Assembly: GCA_963720775.1 (NCBI GenBank)
Contig: CAVRGR010000001.1
Span: 248,001-312,000, forward strand
Origin: JAENVT01 sp963720775
GTDB taxonomy: Bacteria; Actinomycetota; Acidimicrobiia; Acidimicrobiales; Ilumatobacteraceae
Length of the DNA stretch: 64,000 bases
Reading direction: 5' to 3'
In this document: piece by piece, positions 60,808-64,000 of the stretch
How the letters are laid out: every line of letters begins with the position of its first letter
How positions within the stretch are numbered: the stretch's first letter is position 1
Position numbers and translations under genes: made by a program
Notes under the pieces: generated by a model
The model's input: the letters and a program-made list of their open reading frames with translations, nothing else
Database searches by the model: none
What the model was told of the DNA's origin: nothing

Positions 60808-62376
60808 TCAGTTCACGCCGCTGTCGTGACCTTCCCAGTAGGGCTTGCGCAGCTCGAGCTTCAGCGGCTTGAGCGCACCGGACAGCGGAAGCGGCTCTGC
60901 TCGGAACTCGATCGACTTGGGAACCTTGTAGCCGGCAATGGTCGAGCGCGCGTGCTCCTTGATCTCGTCCTCCGTGGCAGTGCATCCGGGTCGAAGCACG
61001 ACGATGCCGTGCACCTGCTCGCCCCACACGGGATGTGGAATGCCGATCACTGCAACCTGCTCGACGGAGGGATGAGTGGAGATGGCGTTCTCGACCTCGA
61101 TCGAGTAGACGTTCTCACCACCGGTGACGATCATGTCCTTGACACGATCGACCAGGTAGAGATAGCCCTCGGCGTCGAGGTGGCCGGCGTCGCCCGTGCG
61201 ATACCACCCGCCTTTGAATGCGGTCTCCGTCAACGCGGGTTGCTTCCAGTACTCGCGCATGAAGTTGCCGCCGCGCGCACAGACCTCGCCGTTCTCGCCG
61301 GGGGCCGCGGGCGTGTCGTCCTTGCGGCGAACACTGATGTTGACACCGATCATCGGCCGGCCGGCGGACCGCAGGATCGGACCACCACGCCGGTGGTCGG
61401 CCGCAGTGAGGAACGTGAGCACCGACGAGCACTCTGTCATGCCGTAACCTTGTGAAAGGTTCAACTCAGGAAGCGCCTGCATCAATCGATCGAGCACAGC
61501 TGCCGGCATCGGTGAGGCTCCGTAGACGAGGTCGCGCAGCGAGGCCAGGCGCTCGGGCCGAAACTCGGGATGGTTCATCACGAGAGCGATCATCGTCGGC
61601 ACCATCACGGTCCAGTCGACTCGATGTTGCTCGATGGCCAGCATCACCTGTTCGGGTTCGAACAAGGGGACGAACACCGACGAACCGCCGGTCGCAGGGA
61701 TCCCGAGTATCCCGCCCATCGACGCGGCATGGAACATCGGTGTCTGGTGGAGGTAGACGCGTTCCTCGCCGAAGTCGACGGCGAGCCCGATGTGGTAGAA
61801 GTTCAGCACCTCGGCACGTTGGTCGAGGAGAACTCCCTTGGCCAGCCCTGTGGTTCCGCCCGTGTACATCACGACGACAGGATCCGACTCCTCCGGCTCC
61901 TCCGGGACGACGGGTTCGCCGGCGTTGATCAGGTCCTCGTACCCGACGTCGTGCGGAAGATCGCCCTCGCCGATCAACACCACATGACGAAGTGGCAGCT
62001 CTGATCGGATCTCGGCGATGTTTCGAGCGAAGTGCTCGGCGAAGAACTGATCGACGAAGGCCACTGTGCATCCCGAATCGCGAAGGATGTGCTGCAACTC
62101 CTTGCCTGCCAGCCGCAAGTTGAGCGGGTTGATGATCCCGGCCCCGAGAAACCCGGCGTGGAACAACTCGAGATACTGGTGGCTGTTGCACGACATCACG
62201 GCGAAGCGATCATCGGATCGCAACCCGAGCTGAGTGCGCATGCTGTGCACCAGACGCAACACCCGATCGCCGTGCTGCTGGAAGGTAGCTCGATAGGAGC
62301 CGTCGTGGAAGGCCACCCGATCGGGCCACCGCTCCAGGGCAGGCAGGAAGTGCCTGGAGTAGATGAGCTCCTTCAT
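60808..62376 (-). CDS. Acyl-CoA synthetase / AMP-dependent ligase
   Basis: A 522-residue adenylate-forming enzyme. Motifs: YTGGTTGLAKGVLL (phosphate loop), GYGMTECSSV, WYRTGDAGHLD and VTGGENVYSIEVEN; the late Lys is in SGALKPLKLELRK. It activates a fatty or carboxylic acid to its CoA ester. Start ATG 62376, 13 bases after the MMPL stop and 44 before the FtsX start, so the three are cotranscribed. Chain length and substrate unknown. Confidence 0.93.
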   Translation of the reverse strand: MKELIYSRHFLPALERWPDRVAFHDGSYRATFQQHGDRVLRLVHSMRTQLGLRSDDRFAVMSCNSHQYLELFHAGFLGAGIINPLNLRLAGKELQHILRDSGCTVAFVDQFFAEHFARNIAEIRSELPLRHVVLIGEGDLPHDVGYEDLINAGEPVVPEEPEESDPVVVMYTGGTTGLAKGVLLDQRAEVLNFYHIGLAVDFGEERVYLHQTPMFHAASMGGILGIPATGGSSVFVPLFEPEQVMLAIEQHRVDWTVMVPTMIALVMNHPEFRPERLASLRDLVYGASPMPAAVLDRLMQALPELNLSQGYGMTECSSVLTFLTAADHRRGGPILRSAGRPMIGVNISVRRKDDTPAAPGENGEVCARGGNFMREYWKQPALTETAFKGGWYRTGDAGHLDAEGYLYLVDRVKDMIVTGGENVYSIEVENAISTHPSVEQVAVIGIPHPVWGEQVHGIVVLRPGCTATEDEIKEHARSTIAGYKVPKSIEFRAEPLPLSGALKPLKLELRKPYWEGHDSGVN

Positions 62377-62389
62377 GACTACTTCCCGG

Positions 62390-64000
62390 TCATCCTGCGG
62401 CAGCAGCAGCGTCGAGCTGATCTTGAGTGACGCCACACTGCTTGGCGGCGGCGTCGAGCAAGGCGTTCACCTCGGCTGGTCGGGGGACCGAGGCGATCCC
62501 CATGGCGAGCAGATCTGGTTCCGACGTGGTGGCGACGAGGTTGTCGGCCGAGCATCGGGCGATGCCGGGATCGACGCCGACGCCGGTGAGGGTGTCGTAG
62601 AACACTCCGGCGATCAGGCCGGTCGGCCGCTCTGGCGGGCCGGGGGGAAGGGTCTCGGGTGGCGGGACCGTCTCGCCAGGAGGCAGCGTCTCGCCGGGAG
62701 GCAGTGTCGTCGTGGTGGGCCGCGGCACGGTCGTTGTCGGGGCTGGGATGGTGGCCGGTGCCTCGATGGCAGATTCCGACTTCGGCGTCGCCGCTTCGGT
62801 CTTCGTGCCCCTCACCGAGACGGCGATGACGACGATGCCGACGATGGCGAGGATCGCACCTGCTGCCCAGCCGACGGTCGTTCGCGACCGCTTGTGCTCG
62901 ACATCGGGCCCGATCGCCAGCCAACCGCGGCGATCGGCCTCCTTCACCAGCGGAGGCACGACCACCAAAGCCGACAGCAGCGCCACGGCGATGTTGATGG
63001 TTACCACCATGCCGAAGTCGGAGAGCAGCGGAAGCGTCGAGAACATCAGCACGGCGAAACCCCCAAGGGTCGTCAGCGCCGATGTGAAGAAGGCGCGGCC
63101 GGTGTGCTTGGCCGCCATGTGCGTGCTCTCCGTTGGATCAAGGCCACGACTGCGTTCCTCGGCATAGCGGGCGATCAGCAGCACCGAGAACTCGCCGCAC
63201 GTCGCCACCACAAGCGGACCACCGACCGTCGACAACGGGCTGAGGGTGATGTTGAGCACTCTGACCAGCACGGCAGCGGTGCCGGTGGCAACGAGCACGG
63301 GAACCATGGTCAAGAGCCCGCGAGTGAGGTCGCGGTAGCGGAAGACGATGAACGCGGCTACCAAGAGCAGTGCCACGATGGTGAGCTGGGCACGGTTGGC
63401 GGTGATGTTGTCGAGCAGCCCGACACCCACGACGGCGAGTCCGCCGGTCGTTGCGGAGGCCGATGCGGGTAGCACCCCGCCGGCTGGATCGGCGATTGTC
63501 GCGTGCACCTTGTCGAGGACGACTGAACGCTCTTCGAGCGACGAGGGTCCAACCTGGAACAGGACCTGTGTGGCGTTGCCGTTGTCGGCGACGAGCAGCG
63601 ATTGCAACGCGGGTGGAGCGACCTTGTAGGCCTCCAGCATGTCGAGACCGGTCGGCGGAAGGGGCGTGGTTCCCGGAACCTCGGCGAGCCATCCAACTGT
63701 CGTTGCCAAGCTCGATGCGCCGGCAAGTTCCTTGTTGTCTGCCGAGGCTTGCCCGACGAGGTCGAACACGAATGCGCCCATCTGATCGGTGAAGGTTCCG
63801 TTAGCCGGCGCGCTGGTCGTCTCGACGAAGATCCCGAGCGTCGTTGCGAAGCCGGTCTCCCTCTCGAGCGTGCGGGCGTTCTTGATCGAGGTGCTCGACT
63901 GGTTGGCCCAGTTGATCGGGTCGCTCTCGATCTTGGAACCACCTTCCAGTATCAATCCGAGGACGGGCATCAGCACGGCGATGGCCACGAGGGGGAGCAC
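62390..64000 (-). CDS. MMPL/RND-family transporter, 5' partial
   Basis: Cut by the right edge; 536 codons are visible. The visible part has an extracellular domain with SKIESDPINWANQSS and GMVVTINIAVALLSALVV, then five to six membrane segments of the RND type (FRYRDLTRGLLTMVPVLV, STVGGPLVVATCGEFSVLLI). After the last segment (VGWAAGAILAIVGIVVIAVSV) comes a Pro/Thr-rich stretch (TTTVPRPTTTTLPPGE) and a ~75-residue domain with two Cys. MMPL proteins export lipids or lipopeptides. Gene order with an acyl-CoA synthetase fits a lipid role. Confidence 0.88.
   Translation of the reverse strand: MLPLVAIAVLMPVLGLILEGGSKIESDPINWANQSSTSIKNARTLERETGFATTLGIFVETTSAPANGTFTDQMGAFVFDLVGQASADNKELAGASSLATTVGWLAEVPGTTPLPPTGLDMLEAYKVAPPALQSLLVADNGNATQVLFQVGPSSLEERSVVLDKVHATIADPAGGVLPASASATTGGLAVVGVGLLDNITANRAQLTIVALLLVAAFIVFRYRDLTRGLLTMVPVLVATGTAAVLVRVLNITLSPLSTVGGPLVVATCGEFSVLLIARYAEERSRGLDPTESTHMAAKHTGRAFFTSALTTLGGFAVLMFSTLPLLSDFGMVVTINIAVALLSALVVVPPLVKEADRRGWLAIGPDVEHKRSRTTVGWAAGAILAIVGIVVIAVSVRGTKTEAATPKSESAIEAPATIPAPTTTVPRPTTTTLPPGETLPPGETVPPPETLPPGPPERPTGLIAGVFYDTLTGVGVDPGIARCSADNLVATTSEPDLLAMGIASVPRPAEVNALLDAAAKQCGVTQDQLDAAAAAG

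Noticed and set aside
1..64000. CRISPR array, insertion sequence or complete prophage
   Set aside because: No regularly spaced repeats, no transposase and no phage structural or integrase gene were found; only the small cluster and repeats near 8-9.5 kb suggest past mobility.

Overview
The window is 64 kb of high-GC, gene-dense DNA. It comes from a free-living actinobacterium, most plausibly of the class Acidimicrobiia (Ilumatobacter-like). The grounds are lipoproteins with long Ala/Thr/Pro linkers, a group 3b [NiFe] hydrogenase, MMPL and FtsX-type envelope genes, and two secreted proteins ending in three copies of a ~110-residue repeat of the kind I associate with that class. This placement is inference. 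No rRNA gene and no intact tRNA gene lie in the window.

Layout. (1) 1-7903: one plus-strand operon with a BMP-type nucleoside/purine importer (two permeases, binding lipoprotein, double-domain ATPase), a YgeW-like carbamoyltransferase, a YgeY-like M20 hydrolase and carbamate kinase. This looks like purine or ureido-compound catabolism ending in ATP. (2) 7904-12200: an accessory stretch with a tRNA-Ala-derived repeat, a cluster of tiny overlapping genes (one frameshifted), a structured repeat-rich gene-free region, a PlsC-type acyltransferase and two proteins of unknown function. (3) 12390-21064: a branched-chain amino-acid-type importer (livGFHM plus binding lipoprotein, last three genes joined by ATGA overlaps), a strong hairpin, a winged-helix/STAND/TPR regulator and a homocysteine S-methyltransferase, followed by a second, degenerate copy of the tRNA-Ala-derived repeat. 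(4) 21315-29361: a PPOX-fold protein and class I fructose-bisphosphate aldolase facing a PPi-type phosphofructokinase, then an ASCH protein, MsrA, a frameshifted surface protein, an epimerase and a methyltransferase. (5) 29510-34473: a two-gene unit of a PhyH-type dioxygenase and an alanine racemase-like protein that lacks a catalytic tyrosine, then a STAS protein, a SnoaL-like protein, an HD-GYP/LuxR fusion and a collapsed GNAT gene. (6) 34537-39868: a polytopic patatin-like phospholipase, a small secreted protein, a class III nucleotide cyclase and a PAP2 enzyme. (7) 39823-44883 (minus): hydB, a cNMP-domain protein, hydG, hydD, hydA and a hydrogenase maturation protease, all overlapping. (8) 44924-51405: DinB-like protein, MFS exporter, SGNH hydrolase with surface repeats, DUF1989 protein, Rieske oxygenase, VOC protein. 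(9) 51417-56975: glycogen debranching enzyme, HAD phosphatase, trehalose-6-phosphate synthase, glycosyltransferase. (10) 56852-64000 (minus): an MMPL transporter cut by the window edge, acyl-CoA synthetase, FtsX-like permease and two ABC ATPases, suggesting lipid handling or export at the envelope.

The points most worth following are the dioxygenase/racemase-like pair, the repeat made from a D-arm-less tRNA-Ala, the three-repeat surface module shared by two unrelated secreted proteins, and two similar hypoxia-type operator candidates in front of the PPOX/aldolase genes and the hydrogenase operon. All assignments come from reading motifs and gene order; no database search was run.
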